Below are positions 47,999-61,075 of a stretch of DNA of 64,000 nt, piece after piece (positions within the stretch are counted from its first letter, which is position 1; every line of letters starts with the position of its first letter). This DNA is from Glandiceps talaboti. Lineage: Eukaryota > Hemichordata > Enteropneusta > Spengelidae. The stretch spans positions 6,757,142-6,821,141 of the forward strand of contig NC_135565.1 in the NCBI RefSeq assembly GCF_964340395.1, written 5' to 3'. The notes below the pieces were generated by a model that did not search any database, had not been told where the DNA came from, and saw only the letters and a list, made by a program, of their open reading frames with translations. The position numbers and the translations under genes were made by a program.

Positions 47999-48682
47999 GT
48001 AACTATAAAATGATGTGCATGAGAACGTAACGTTCATACAACATATCAAAGACTTTCGTGAATTTTCGACAATCATTCAATACAGGGTTAAATGTGTCCT
48101 AGATATAGCTAATGTCAGAATACATGTTAGAACGATCATGTTGTATGCTGTGAGCAAGACAAAACACAAGGACAGATCTAGAACTTAACTTTTTTTCTGT
48201 AAACTTCAGTATTGGGACTGAAAGAGTTGAAGAAGTTGATATGTAGTGGCGTAGTGATTGCCAGATGTTGAGGTTTTGTACAACGGTAATAATCTGACAT
48301 TTATCAAAAGGCCAATGTCACTTCAATTGGACTGGGATAGAAAATTAAAAGGACTATAAAAAGTAAATAATCTCCTAGTTCCAAGTACACATATGTCTGA
48401 CAGGGGAAAATCTCCTCCAAAATAATAGCAATATTAATCAGCAGTATTTGAACTTGAATTCTTGTACTAAAAGAAGAGAGAACTTACATTTCTTCCACTG
48501 AGGGCGCCCGTTATCGACAGCAAAAACACGCAACATTACAATAGACGAACTTCGTGGAAGCCACCAGCGCATATCAGCATTTTAGAATTGAGATGTATTT
48601 CAGATGAAGATACATGGTTTTTTACTTTATATACCCGGTATAAGGTATTGAAAAGTGAAAGGTGTAAATATAATGATAAAAT

Positions 48683-48688
48683 AATAAA
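48683..48688 (+). promoter_or_regulatory. Candidate poly(A) signal of the myosin gene
   Basis: AATAAA about 975 bases after the stop codon. Another lies near 49,190. The choice is not resolvable from sequence. Confidence 0.3.
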
Positions 48689-49691
48689 AATAATTTCTTA
48701 TCATATACTTCTCTTGGTTAGGCGTTCTGTTTTTTTTAATGAAATGTGAAATCCCACCGCAGCCACTAGTTCCATAAAACATCGCAATACTGTAATATCA
48801 GAACATGTCAGTCGAATCGCTGCTGACAATTCTAACTATGCAGAGATTCAAGTGTTTTGATATGAGTAGGGGAGAGGTTAGGATGTCAGCATCACGGAAG
48901 TGAAGGGGAAACAGTACTAGTGTGGTAAGATGTTGGGGACCACAGTAAACCTAGTTATTTTCGCCAACAGAAAATTTTTCGATTTTGGATTTCGACGTCC
49001 TCTACTTCTTCACAAAGACTAATGTTTAAATGAGTTGTAATGTACGGTCTCTGGTGCACTGTACAAGAATGCACGTAAGCATCTACTTATTAAAGTGTAT
49101 TTGTTTTCCATCAAATAAGCGAATATAAGTCGTTAGCAAAAGCTTCTAGGACATGATGGCGTGGATATGTTGCCCTCGGTCAGGCCAAATAAAAAAAGTT
49201 GTTTGGTTACAGTTACCCGACCCCACCTAGTTTTTCACCCCGACCCTAATTTGTTTTATGTATTCGAGAAAAATAATAATAAAATTGCGAAAATCGTGAA
49301 ATCTCGCAAGAAATAGTGAGTGTGGAAACTAACATCAACCTACAAAGACAATATAAAACTGTTCTTCCAATCTGTAATGGCTTTACATCTGATGATAGGA
49401 AGAAATAAACAAGACAGAGACAATTTGGAAAACAATGGAAAACCTGAACTAGACACTCACACATGAAAAAAATATATATAATAAAATAAAATAAAAATCT
49501 ACCTACCCCATCTATTTTAAAATTGAATGTAATCGGAACCACATATTTTTTTTACGCCTCACAACAATGGTCAATATGCCGGTAGACAATGACACCTCGT
49601 CTTTGGGACTTCTAGCCATCAACTCTGTCAATTTGACCCAAACACAGGTCACAGGTCACAGGTGTTAATTAATGCAGTGTCTAGATGCCTG

Positions 49692-49932
<241 letters not shown>

Positions 49933-50685
49933 ACACGTGGCCGCTTAAACTGAGGCAGGTGTTATCAAGCACTGACAAATTGTCAATCGATTGATGTAAG
50001 TTTTTTGAGATCACCTCACAATATTTACATTGCCTGGTTTTATGTATACACTGATTTCTTAAAAGGGAAAGGATTATGGGTAAATTGTAGATATTGTACA
50101 TAAAGGAAAGTAAAAGATTATGAAAGGAGGTGATATATAATTTGCAAGAGTTTTCAAATATTCAAAATGATATACATATCGTTTAAATATATCAAACCAT
50201 TTTGTTTACAAATCTTGTCATGAAGCATAATTGCTGAAGATGAAACGATTCGACATACATTTTCTCTGAAAGTATTTATTAAGTGTTTCAATTGGTCAAA
50301 TACCAGATTTGTCAACCGAGGAATCGTTGTACACACCTTTACAAGTGGCTAACAAGATCGCCATTAACGACGTATCCTACCGGTATATATTTCAGTTGTT
50401 TGTATTGCAACAGGAATTATGTCCATGGTAGAGGGCGTTATAACCTCAAATTCGGTGGTTGCGGCAGTTTGTCGATGTTTCCCGAGATTGGTCTATCGTC
50501 GTAAACCACGACCTCTTGAACGGCACCGTCCAAAACGCGCCGCCAATAGTCTCGTTATTTCGCAGTGTCGTGGAAGAAATACCAGCTCTTGTTTGCGAGA
50601 ATGAGATTGGTCTATTAAACTGACCTGGTTAATATGGTGTCCGGGAGGCGGAAGAATTGAATGAGTCCCCATAAAATTTCAGTAA

Positions 50686-50720
50686 CCACCACCACCACCA
50701 CCACCACCACCACCACCACC
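50686..50720. repeat. (CCA)n microsatellite
   Basis: About 11 CCA units. Confidence 0.9.
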
Positions 50721-52629
50721 ATTAGATGATGAACGATGAACATTCACGACTATTTATCTGAAGGGAGTAAGCATTTAGGAGTTATGAATATGCCTGATGA
50801 AAAAGAAAAGTTCGAAGTAAAACAATAATTTGTGACAACAGTTCCTCCTTGTCATAGATTTTGCCCTACTTCACTGACTATTTTACCCTATTTTATAGGC
50901 CGCTATATAATTATGCACACAAAGCAACAGTACGTTTTGGTAAAACTGACCTGGTGAAAACTAAAATCGTTATTGTGAAATGGAAATTTGATATTTTGGT
51001 GAAAACCCCCGCCCAAAAAGTAGGACAATTAAACAAAACTCATATATGAAACTTTTTACATAGCCCCAAAATTTACATAATGCTACAGACAAGTAAGAAT
51101 ATACTTGTCTGTGATAATGCATACTGTTTATAATCTCAGTGCAATGGCACTCAAAATTATACTATCAGGTGCTCAGAATTACAACTCTTCGCGCATCCTT
51201 CCCTGCCGATATATCCAGACCGCAGATTCGATGCACATTTTATAAGATAAAGTGAAAAACAGTATTTTGTTTCAAGAATCAAGTTACAATATATTAATGC
51301 GTTGTCTTTAAATACATACATTCTTTTTTTACCCTTCTGGTTGTAATAACCTGTATTTCGAATGTACGATCTATTTATACTTGCTGGTTATGACGTACAT
51401 TTGTACTAGAAATGTAACAATACACTCATTGTCAGGAGTTTGGAACCAGGAAGTAGCATAATCCATCAACTTCAGTTACGTCGTCGACGAGACTGTTTAC
51501 TGTACAGCGATAGAGCTAAAGTTTGAGGAACTGTGAATGAAGGTAAGGTTTCATTTATCTCTCAGAATTGCGTACAGACTCGGGAAACTTTAAAGAGCCT
51601 CTGCCAGAACGTGTTGAATGTCTCGAAACAATGACATTTACAGTAGCTGTGTTTTGAAGGCTAACTCGATGCTATTGCTGGCTAACTCCATGTTCACGAA
51701 ATGTGGTTGTTTTTAGCGATTAGGCAATATCCTTTCATACAAAAAAAGTTTAGAAAGCAGTCATAGTTTTCACTTTCAATTTTATAAGTGTATGTTTTGG
51801 TAAATAGTTGAGTAGTTGTCGAATCTTCAGCCAAATCAAATGAGCCGTGTTGATGTTTCATGTGCCACCGCACTGCACGTCGACACCGAATTTTAATAGT
51901 TTGAAATTGAGGCAACTCCGAGCTTGGGTATAGTTTTCACATAAGCCGTTATTTACACGTGAAAACAATATATATAAACACCGATGTTACAAACTATAAA
52001 ATGACGCTATCAAACATTGGCAGCGCTGTTAGTCTTAATTTTATATCTAAATCAGCGTTCTTCGATTGATGGGAGAAAAAATGTTGAGAACATGGCAATC
52101 AGGACTTGAGGGAGTGTTGTTTGGTCAGAGATTTAATACCGCCACTAGTGTGATTAAAGTGGGTGGATTAAGGTTAAAAATTAAAAAATATCACACTAAT
52201 GGTGTTTTTAATTACTAGTTACAAGATATAGCTGTAGCTATGTATTTATACATGGACGGAATATGGGATAGAAATAAGAAAAAACGGTTAAAACAACTTT
52301 CAAATTATGTAATGACGTGACATGTACGCTCTGATTGTACACGAAGCTCTCATCCGATATCTTAGCCAGCCAAGGTCATTCTGGAGGAGGCTCTAACAAA
52401 GTGTACTCTATAACTTAAGATATGTGTCATGTACTTGGTTCCCACCTACATGTACCTTTATATGTAGTTGACCTTGAAGTTGAACAACAAATTGTCCTGG
52501 ATAGAGGGAAAATAATTGATATCCCAGTTTGGGTCTTGTTATCCATGCATAGATTTCCAAATTCCACACAATGACTTTTTATTTTTTTTATTTTTTTTTT
52601 ATTTTTTTTATTTTTTTTATTTTTTTTTT

Positions 52630-52854
52630 TTGGGGGGGTCACTGGTAGATATTTACCCAATTGTCTGTTTTTTTTTAAAATTTTTATTTGGGGGGGGGGG
52701 GGGTCACTGGTAGATATTTACCCAATTATCTGGGTTTTTTTTAAATTTTTATTTGGGGGGGGGGGGTCACTGGTAGATATTTACCCAATTATCTGGGTTT
52801 TTAAAAAATTTATATTGGGGGGGGGGGGTCACTGGTAGATATTTACCCAATTAT
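52630..52854. repeat. Tandem repeat with G tracts, four copies
   Basis: A run of 7-14 G followed by TCACTGGTAGATATTTACCC recurs about every 60 bases, at about 52,632, 52,690, 52,755 and 52,816, preceded by a T-rich stretch. Frames over the T tract are artefacts. Confidence 0.9.
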
Positions 52855-53592
52855 TAGTCGTAACAAAAACACTGCGATAGTATATCAACCCAGTATATGT
52901 ACTCTGACAATGGAAATGATTTTTCACTTACTCTTGAACATTTTGTGAGGTTGATTTTCATGTCTTCTTTCAGAATTCAAAATACTCACATTTTGACTGG
53001 TAGTCAAAACATTTTCATTTCTCAGTTGTACACTGATACATTGTTTATAGTTTTTTAAAACATGTACAAATTTTTACATTTTTATTATAAATAAAATAGG
53101 AATTAAACAATACGCCGTATTCCGGTTATCGAAGAAGCCCCGAAAAGATAAAAGATATGATTGTTTGGCCACTAGGGGCGCTGTTTTAGAACCGGAAGTG
53201 AGGGCCAGAATTGTAGAGCATAGAGTCTATAGGCATCGTAACCACTGACTAAAGATTTTCTGTCATTCCCCGTAACTTTACGCTATAATATTGCATTATC
53301 GCCCATCAAATAACGAAATAGCAAATTAACCTCTTGTTCTCCTAATATTTCGCGTAAGTTTGGCTCTACAATTCGACCGTGAGGAAAACCCAAAAGTAGC
53401 AACATTTTGAAACGGGTAGTACACTGACATCTCACTCACGTTTTCAGTGTGACCTCGTCCATTTGCGTTACCGTTGGAGAAATTGTAGCGATTGCTTCCA
53501 GTCAAACATCGGAACGGAAAAAGGTACAAAAACAGAGGAAAGAACACTCAAAATCACAATATACGCTACAGTTATTGCAGCTTGTATAAAAC

Positions 53593-53815
53593 CAATCTGA
53601 TTAAAATCCGATGTAGATGTCGGCTAATCGTTCATTGCTATTTTACTTTCGTTATTGTGCCTGAATTGACCTTCGTGGTACATGTTTGATCGCCTCCTCT
53701 ACCGATCAGGACAAAAACGTAAACATGTACCACGAAGGTCAATTCAGGCAAAATAACGAAGGTAAAATAGCAATGAACGATCAGCCGACATGTACATCGG
53801 ATTGTAATCAGATCG
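53593..53815. mobile_element. MULE-like foldback MITE, copy 1
   Basis: Ends CAATCTGATTAAAATCCGAT and an inverted near-copy. Arms are near complementary throughout, including ACCACGAAGGTCAATTCAGG. The flanks GTATAAAAC (53,584-53,592) and GTATAAGAC (53,816-53,824) form a 9-bp target duplication with one mismatch. Long inverted repeats with a 9-bp duplication suggest the Mutator-like superfamily. Confidence 0.8.
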
Positions 53816-54227
53816 GTATAAGACATGGTATGATGAGTGAACCACGTAAACGTTACATGGAAGGCCGATTCATTGAAGGGGTGGGCGGTGTGGTACATCA
53901 ATCATAATAACAATATTTATGATTCGTTGCCGACTTCAATGGGGTTTTTTATACACTGATGGTCCTGAATAAAGAATAGCAAGCTAATCAAAGTGTGATA
54001 GTAAAGATGAGTATATCAATACAAATATGTTTATGCCAACTTATAACCAGTACATGAAATGTTTTTTTCCGGACAAAGTTTTATGATTTCACCCGTGGTG
54101 CTACACCACTGTTCTAATAAACAAGAAAGGCCTAAGTATGCGGCGACATCAGTTACAATATAAACATGTGGCTTGGTAATTGTCGACCGAACTCTCAATA
54201 TTGCAATGACTGTAGCTGGAAGCTGTT

Positions 54228-54469
54228 CAATCTGATTAAAATCCGATGTAGATGTCGGCTAATCGTTCATTGCTATTTTACCTTCGTTATTTTGCCTGAT
54301 ATTATTTTTCTTGGTACATGTTTACATTTTTTAGCCTGATCGTAGAGGAGGCGATCAGGCAAGCTAAAAAATGTAAACATGTACCAAGAAGGTCAATTCA
54401 GGCAAAATAACGAAGGTAAAATAGCAATGAACGATCAGCCAACATCTACATCGGATTTTAATCAGATTG
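54228..54469. mobile_element. MULE-like foldback MITE, copy 2
   Basis: Same ends and arms as the copy at 53,593, with an extra central stem (TAGCCTGATCG facing CGATCAGGCAAGCTA). It is flanked by a perfect 9-bp duplication, GAAGCTGTT (54,219-54,227 and 54,470-54,478). It interrupts the minus-strand coding remnant. Confidence 0.85.
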
Positions 54470-54822
54470 GAAGCTGTTGTCAGATTTGTAATTTTCTAAT
54501 CGTTCTTTTGTCAAGCAACAGACACCAGTAAGGTAAAGAAATATGTTTATCATGTCTACATCGGGTATATTTCGAAGGTCCTCCGTCCAACTTTCAATGT
54601 TTCCGCTGTCGATTAGTTCTATCTTTTGATGCTTGACATCCACTATTCGTCTCCTCTTCCGTTCTCTCAGAAAATTATCATTTTCTAGTGTTTCAAGACC
54701 AAGGTTGACAGCATTTCTGGCGATATCTAGTAGATTTAGAAGTAGTAATTTTCCACTCTTTTATGAATGCACGGAGTTCTTTTACGCCCATTTTGTTGAC
54801 AGCTTCATACATCGCCATACTA
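54458..54822 (-). pseudogene. Broken transposon-type ORF (possible SWIM/YqaJ-family N terminus)
   Basis: On the minus strand an ATG near 54,822 opens MASNSMAMYEAVNKMGVKEL; a one-base frameshift near 54,735 then leads to NLLDIARNAVNLGLETL, later LRNIPDVDMINIFLYLTG and KERLENYKS. The PDxxxxxIxxYL then NYKS pattern recalls N-terminal parts of repetitive SWIM zinc-finger/YqaJ-type proteins of invertebrate genomes; this is recall, not a search. The MITE at 54,228-54,469 cuts it off. Confidence 0.45.
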
Positions 54823-55689
54823 TTAGATGCCATGACGAAAATTCTGGCCCTCACTTTGTCAGATATGGTGCGCCCTCTCGCGATACTTTCCTGCGAAACA
54901 ACCGGAAGTTCGATAACCGGAATACGCCGTATTGCAAAATATGCTTATGTTATGAAACCAATACTGTATCACAGCTGATAACTGTTGTGTTCTTTTGTCT
55001 TTTAATCTTTTTATCTTGGTGATTAACTTAAGTCAACAAATGAGTTGGAAGTTTCAAGGAGATTCAGATTAATCAAATTAAGATAGACACATTTGACAGA
55101 TTTAGAATTATGAAACTGACTCTGTGTCAAGAACTATGCCTCTACAAATATACTTAAACAAATACTTTGATGTCAAAACACTTAAATTGTAAACCATGAC
55201 ATATCACTTGAAACTGTGTAATGCCTGGCTGACAATTGCAATATATCGACATGTCATCTCTACCAGGTCAACAACAGTCCTGGGTACATAGCTACATCAT
55301 GGATGTATTAGGTTCTCACTAATAGTACATCCATGGCTACATACATTTCATTATCTGGGTCGAAAAATATTTTTACTCATATTTTTACATTTTCTGTATG
55401 TGAAATACCATGATCCACTATCTATAGTGTTCAATGTGGAATCATTTCTAGTATGCAATACTATCTGGAGATACAGCAGAAGTGAGTAAGCTGTAGGAAA
55501 CAGAACCCAGAATGGATATAATTGTCACATGTGTCTGTCTTTTAGTACAGAGGGTGGTTTAATAAAACAAGGACTACGTGAAACACATCAGGCAGACCTG
55601 TCATAATTTTAACAGACAAAACAAAAATATGCACCATATCATGACTGCACACTATGTACAGACTTTATGATGGAGACACATGACAACTA

Positions 55690-55905
55690 TATTACAATGT
55701 ACATAAAAACACCCTCTGCAAGAGACAGTCAAAGGCAACAATTGTATTACAATGTATATATATCCACTCTGCAAGAGACAGACACATGCAACAATTGTAT
55801 TACAATGTATGCAAATCCACTCTGCAAGAGACAGTCAAAGGCAACAATTGTATTACAATGTATATAAATCCACTCTGCAAGAGACAGATACAAACAACAA
55901 ACATA
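55690..55905. repeat. About 54-bp tandem repeat, four copies
   Basis: The unit contains CTCTGCAAGAGACAG and CAACAATTGTATTACAATGT; four copies with small changes. Confidence 0.85.
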
Positions 55906-56107
55906 TCCATTCTGATGTCTCTTCCTGCACTGTGCAAAGCTTAACTTTTTTCTGCTGAAATGTTATCTAAATGCAAAGAAAACATTGCAATGTTTGCCTA
56001 GCCAAATGATACTATGTAACAATATCAGTATGGTTTTTTAGCACCAGGTGATAAAATGTAGCAATGTTAGCAAGATATTTGTAGACCAAATGATACACTG
56101 TACATGT

Positions 56108-56215
56108 AGTCTGGATGCTAACATGGTTTCTAAACTAAACCATGTAAGTGGAGGTGTAAATCATAATGTATATCCAATATAGGGACTAGACTAATGTAGT
56201 GATGGAAGTTCACAA
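56108..56215. repeat. Dispersed repeat related to 57.2 kb and 21.4 kb
   Basis: GTCTGGATGCTAACATGGT followed by GTGGAGGTGTAAAT and TATAGGGACTAGA. Counterparts lie at 21,446-21,520 and 57,205-57,260. Confidence 0.65.
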
Positions 56216-57204
56216 GATTTTTGTAGACAAGATGATATAATGTGGTATGGTACATGTAATATTTTGGACAAGGCAGACCAAGCTCTATTTCAGATGATAT
56301 GGTCTTATTCAATGAACAAACAATATTTACAGCTAGTTATGATAGAAGTAAACCTAACCCCACTCAGTTTACATCTAAAAATAATGATAATACATTATTA
56401 CATTGTTATGTAAATCACCTTTTGCTAACTACATGTAAGGAATGAGATACAAATGTAACAGGTACCCACATGTAGGTCAGCTCCCCTGCTAATTGTATTC
56501 ACTCCAATATGAGTTACCAAAATCTGACCCAAAACTTAAATTTTGAACTTGCTGGCAAAATACATGAATTAAAATTAAAAGTGGCACAAGTGGAAGTTAT
56601 ACTGTTTTGGGCATATTTGTTGTTGTATATTTAAAAGGTACTCGCACAGTATTCTACTTACTGAAGCACATTTAACCATTACTGCAATTAACTGAACTCA
56701 AACCTGGTATTCTCTTATACATGATCCGATAATGTAATTTGTCATACATATCAAAAAATGTCTAGATATCCCTACTGCACAATCAACTCTTCTAACCTTA
56801 CCAGAAAACAATTTGCCATGATGTGGAATGTGTTAACATTGAATCTATGGGAATGGGCTTGGAATTCTTATTTTCCCATCATGAGGAAATCAAAATTCAA
56901 AATCCCCCATTCATCACTGAGGATTTTAGGGCTACAAGACTATATTAACAATACATTTTAATCCTGCCACAGTCATAACTTTTAACAGTCCTTGACATGG
57001 AGAGGGTTATATTGTGTTTTTATGTGAGTATTTTCACTTGAGAAAGAACCTTATGAACTCAGTGCCATTTAACTAAAAGAACAGGTTGTAAATGTAAACT
57101 TTGTACTGTATTACATGAATATGAATCATTATTTGTTAATCTGTGGCTGTGTAGATCTATGTGTACAGTGACATATTGTAGCTAAAATGTAAATAATGTC
57201 CACA

Positions 57205-57500
57205 GGCTGGATGCCAACATGTGAGTGGAGGTGTAAATGTTAACGATACTGTATAGGAACTAGACTGTGAGTGGAGGTCTAAATGTTAAAGATACTGTAT
57301 AGGAACTAGACTGTGAGTGGAGGTCTAAATGTTAACGATACTGTATAGGAACTAGACTGTGAGTGAAGTTCTAAATGTTAATGATACTGTATAGGAACTA
57401 GACTGTGAGTGAAGTTCTAAATGTTAACGATACTGTATAGGAACTAGACTGTGAGTGAAGTTCTAAATGTTAACGATACTGTATAGGAACTAGACTATCT
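57205..57500. repeat. 46-bp tandem repeat, about six copies
   Basis: The unit TGTGAGTGGAGGTCTAAATG plus ATACTGTATAGGAACTAGAC repeats every 46 bases. It appears to be an amplified piece of the dispersed family at 56.1 and 21.4 kb. Confidence 0.9.
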
Positions 57501-59205
57501 ACTTCAACAACATTTGTACCAAGCACAACCTTTGCAGAAATACAGTCATGTAAATAAATCACCAATAACTTAAAGATATACAGTGCTTTTTGCTAAGACT
57601 TAGGAAACTGTGAACTGAGAGAGAAACGTGGTAAAACTTATAAAAGTTATACATTGCCATACGTATATGGTTTAATACCTAGGCTTTACTTGTATTTTAT
57701 ACTATAATTTTGGTGAAGTACTCCACGTACTATAAATCTTGTGAGATTTTGTAGATTTACATCATCCCTGTCTGCAAACATTTTCTAGTAGTATTAATTA
57801 CATATTTTAAGCCTCGTTATTTAGAGATGCTAGAAAGTTTTACATTTTCAAAAGTAAAAAAAAAAAAAAAAGTCCACAGTACAGGAAACAAGAAGTGTAG
57901 AAACGTCCTTCCACGGCCACAATGTACAGGGTATGTAGTATAACAAAAGCAAGGTTGAACCATCAAGGTAGCATCATACTTTGGAATCCATAGTTCAACT
58001 CTGAGATTTTTGATAAAATATACAAGAATTTACATGTACATGCACTGAGTGACATCATCTTGTTACATAATATGTTTAATATAGACACAACATTATTTTT
58101 TCTTGTGAAAAATCCTACTTTGTTTGAATGTAAGCTTGAACTGTGTGTTTAACTGGGACATAGTTCATGACCCCGTGACCTTGTACACAGGAGAGCTTAC
58201 CCCAATTACATAACACACAGTATACATACATGTACATATACATGCATGTACTATACAATGCTCAGATGTGATTTTGTCATTGTGTTTACATTACATGGTA
58301 GAACCTAGTCCTTCCTACTGCCATTGTAGAACAGTGTATGTCAATGAAGGTGTATAAATCTAGCTGTTAGACCCCTCTGTTCTGCTTACTGTACAGGTGA
58401 CTGAAGGTCGCTATTGAGGACACTAACACCCAAACCATGGAGTAGAATCTCACTAATACATCCATGCCCAGACATACATGTAGTCACTCATGACCTGTGA
58501 GTTTTATATTCAGCAACCCCAAAACCCCAGATTCAAGGTCTTACTACATGTACAAGACTAAATGTGATAGAAATTGATTATACTAGGGAGTCTAACCCTA
58601 TTCTTATCACTAAGTGTAACTCCCTAGCTTGAATGTGTATTTTTAATTTGGTCATAGATTATATGTATTTCATAATAAAAATATCTTGTACATGTATATT
58701 TATATATTTGTGTCAAATAAAACATACAAGTAAATTGTTATCTTGACACCCACACATATAAAAGTTCATTGTTCATAAGTGGTCATCTGTTGTTTAGTCA
58801 TGTTCCAGGAAGTCACATTCAGAATAATCTCAGTGATTAAAATCTAATGCAGTGCATGAACTTGGTGCGTTTTCTTTGCAATGTATTTTACATGTAATAC
58901 ATTTCCTTTGTTTTGTTTTTGTTCAGTGAGTGATTGCCTTATTCCTACATCTGATAAAATATCATAAGAGTTCACTTTCAAATTGCAAGCACTGAATGAT
59001 TTGAATCAATCAATGAGAATACATGTATTGTTATTGTTTGATGGTTCTCTTTGTTTCAAATTCAGTCCTCAAGTGTTATACGGTAAGACAGTGAGATGGA
59101 TTAATATGATTCTATTGTAAGTATACATTAGCATTTGCAGTAAAAAAAATGGGCAATGAGTCAATGTAGAGAACACAATAAATAGTAATACATGTATTTA
59201 CCATT

Positions 59206-59475
59206 CAGGGGTGAAGAAATCCATTGGTCCTGGGTCTGGGACTAGCAATTTTTTTTGCGGACCACACAAATTTTACCTTGTCTGGTCTGTCGGACCAGTA
59301 CCTTACTGTTAATAACTATGTTAAAAAGTTGTCTGAATATACAGATTCATAGGCAAGATTTTAATGTTTCACATTAGCGGGAACTTGGACCACTAATTCT
59401 TTCAGCAGGACCACTGGATTTTTTAAGGCACTGGTCAGTGACCACCAGTTCACAGAAATGATTTGTTCACCCCTG
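59206..59475. mobile_element. hAT-like MITE with CAGGGGTGAA termini
   Basis: CAGGGGTGAAGAAATC at the left and GATTTGTTCACCCCTG at the right are inverted ends of the hAT type. The interior has GGACCA/TGGTCC repeats. No matching 8-bp duplication is visible. Confidence 0.65.
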
Positions 59476-60103
59476 CTATTCTAAACATAGTAATATTAGT
59501 CCAGAGACTTAGAGACTTATAGATTAGAGAATTGATGCTGAATTTCAAATCTAGATTTGGAAAACAGTGACTTTGCTATCTGATACATGTATATATAATA
59601 TATGCAAGTTTGACTGTTCTTCTAAATGGTCAGATATAGCCAAGTCACTCTGGTGTATATCAAAAATAAAATGTTTATGGAAATCTTATCTTGTTCTAAT
59701 TGCTGAAGTGTTCATTTGTAAGGAGATCACCATATGTGTAATTTTATGATTTGTGTATACAAATATTGAATGTGTATTTTTCTGTACATATCAAATTACA
59801 TCTATGGTCATCTCTTACAACATGATAAAAGGCTGGTTTTCTGTGAAATATGAGTAACCTTGGAAGCTGTGATTGAAATATAACCCATTCAGGTTTTCTC
59901 TATGGTCAATTATTTATCAACCATATAGTATAATTTAACTGTACGCTTGTACATGTATGATAATTAGGGCATAGGTCTCTACATTTTTAAAAGTTTGTTC
60001 CTCTTCATATACAATTGTCAAAATGGAGGTCTGTCATTTGCTTGAAAAGAATGGAAATTGGAAAAAAATCAGTCATTGATCCTTGACACCCCCCCCCCCC
60101 CCA

Positions 60104-61075
60104 GTGTACAAGCAAATACCCTCTAGGGAGAAAGAGGACCAACTTGTACTTAGTTGTGTACAAACAAATACCCTCTAGGGAGAAAGAGGACCAACTTGTA
60201 CTTAGTTGTGTACAAACAAATACTCCCTAGGGAGAAAGAGGACCAACTTGTACTTAGTTGTGTACAAACAAATACTCCCTAGGGAGAAAGAGGACCAACT
60301 TGTACTTAGTTGTGTACAAACAAATACTCCCTAGGGAGAAAGAGGACCAACTTGTACTTAGTTGTGTACAAACAAATACTCCCTAGGGAGAAAGAGGACC
60401 AACTTGTACTTAGTTGTGTACAAACAAATACCCCCTAGGGAGAAAGAGGACCAACTTGTACTTAGTTGTGTACAAACAAATACTCCCTAGGGAGAAAGAG
60501 GACCAACTTGTACTTAGTTGTGTACAAACAAATACCCTCTAGGGAGAAAGAGGACCAACTTGTACTTAGTTGTGTACAAACAAATACTCCCTAGGGAGAA
60601 AGAGGACCAACTTGTACTTAGTTGTGTACAAACAAATACTCCCTAGGGAGAAAGAGGACCAACTTGTACTTAGTTGTGTACAAACAAATACTCCCTAGGG
60701 AGAAAGAGGACCAACTTGTACTTAGTTGTGTACAAACAAATACCCCCTAGGGAGAAAGAGGACCAACTTGTACTTAGTTGTGTACAAACAAATACTCCCT
60801 AGGGAGAAAGAGGACCAACTTGTACTTAGTTGTGTACAAACAAATACTCCCTAGGGAGAAAGAGGACCAACTTGTACTTAGTTGTGTACAAACAAATACC
60901 CCCTAGGGAGAAAGAGGACCAACTTGTACTTAGTTGTGTACAAACAAATACTCCCTAGGGAGAAAGAGGACCAACTTGTACTTAGTTGTGTACAAACAAA
61001 TACCCTCTAGGGAGAAAGAGGACCAACTTGTACTTAGTTGTGTACAAACAAATATCCCCTAGGGAAGAAGAGGAT
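60104..61075. repeat. 52-bp minisatellite, about 18-19 copies
   Basis: The unit runs GTGTACAAACAAATACTCCC, TAGGGAGAAAGAGGACCAAC, TTGTACTTAGTT. Copies are nearly identical, varying mainly at ACTCCCTAGG, ACCCCCTAGG or ACCCTCTAGG. The last copy degenerates. Confidence 0.97.

Larger units (their letters stand above)
53108..54934 (-). mobile_element. DNA transposon remnant with nested MITEs
   Basis: CAATACGCCGTATTCCGGTT and six more bases at the left are exactly inverted at the right end. Inner homology includes AGTGAGGGCCAGAAT on both sides. Two foldback MITEs of one family are nested inside. On the minus strand from about 54,830 leftwards is a broken coding stretch, described separately. No clear target duplication of the outer element is visible. 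Confidence 0.75.

Noticed and set aside
53326-53901. Frames over the MULE-like MITE, present on both strands
   Set aside because: Symmetric products of the foldback structure.
60104-61075. CRISPR-like array or origin iterons
   Set aside because: Contiguous 52-bp copies without spacers; a minisatellite.
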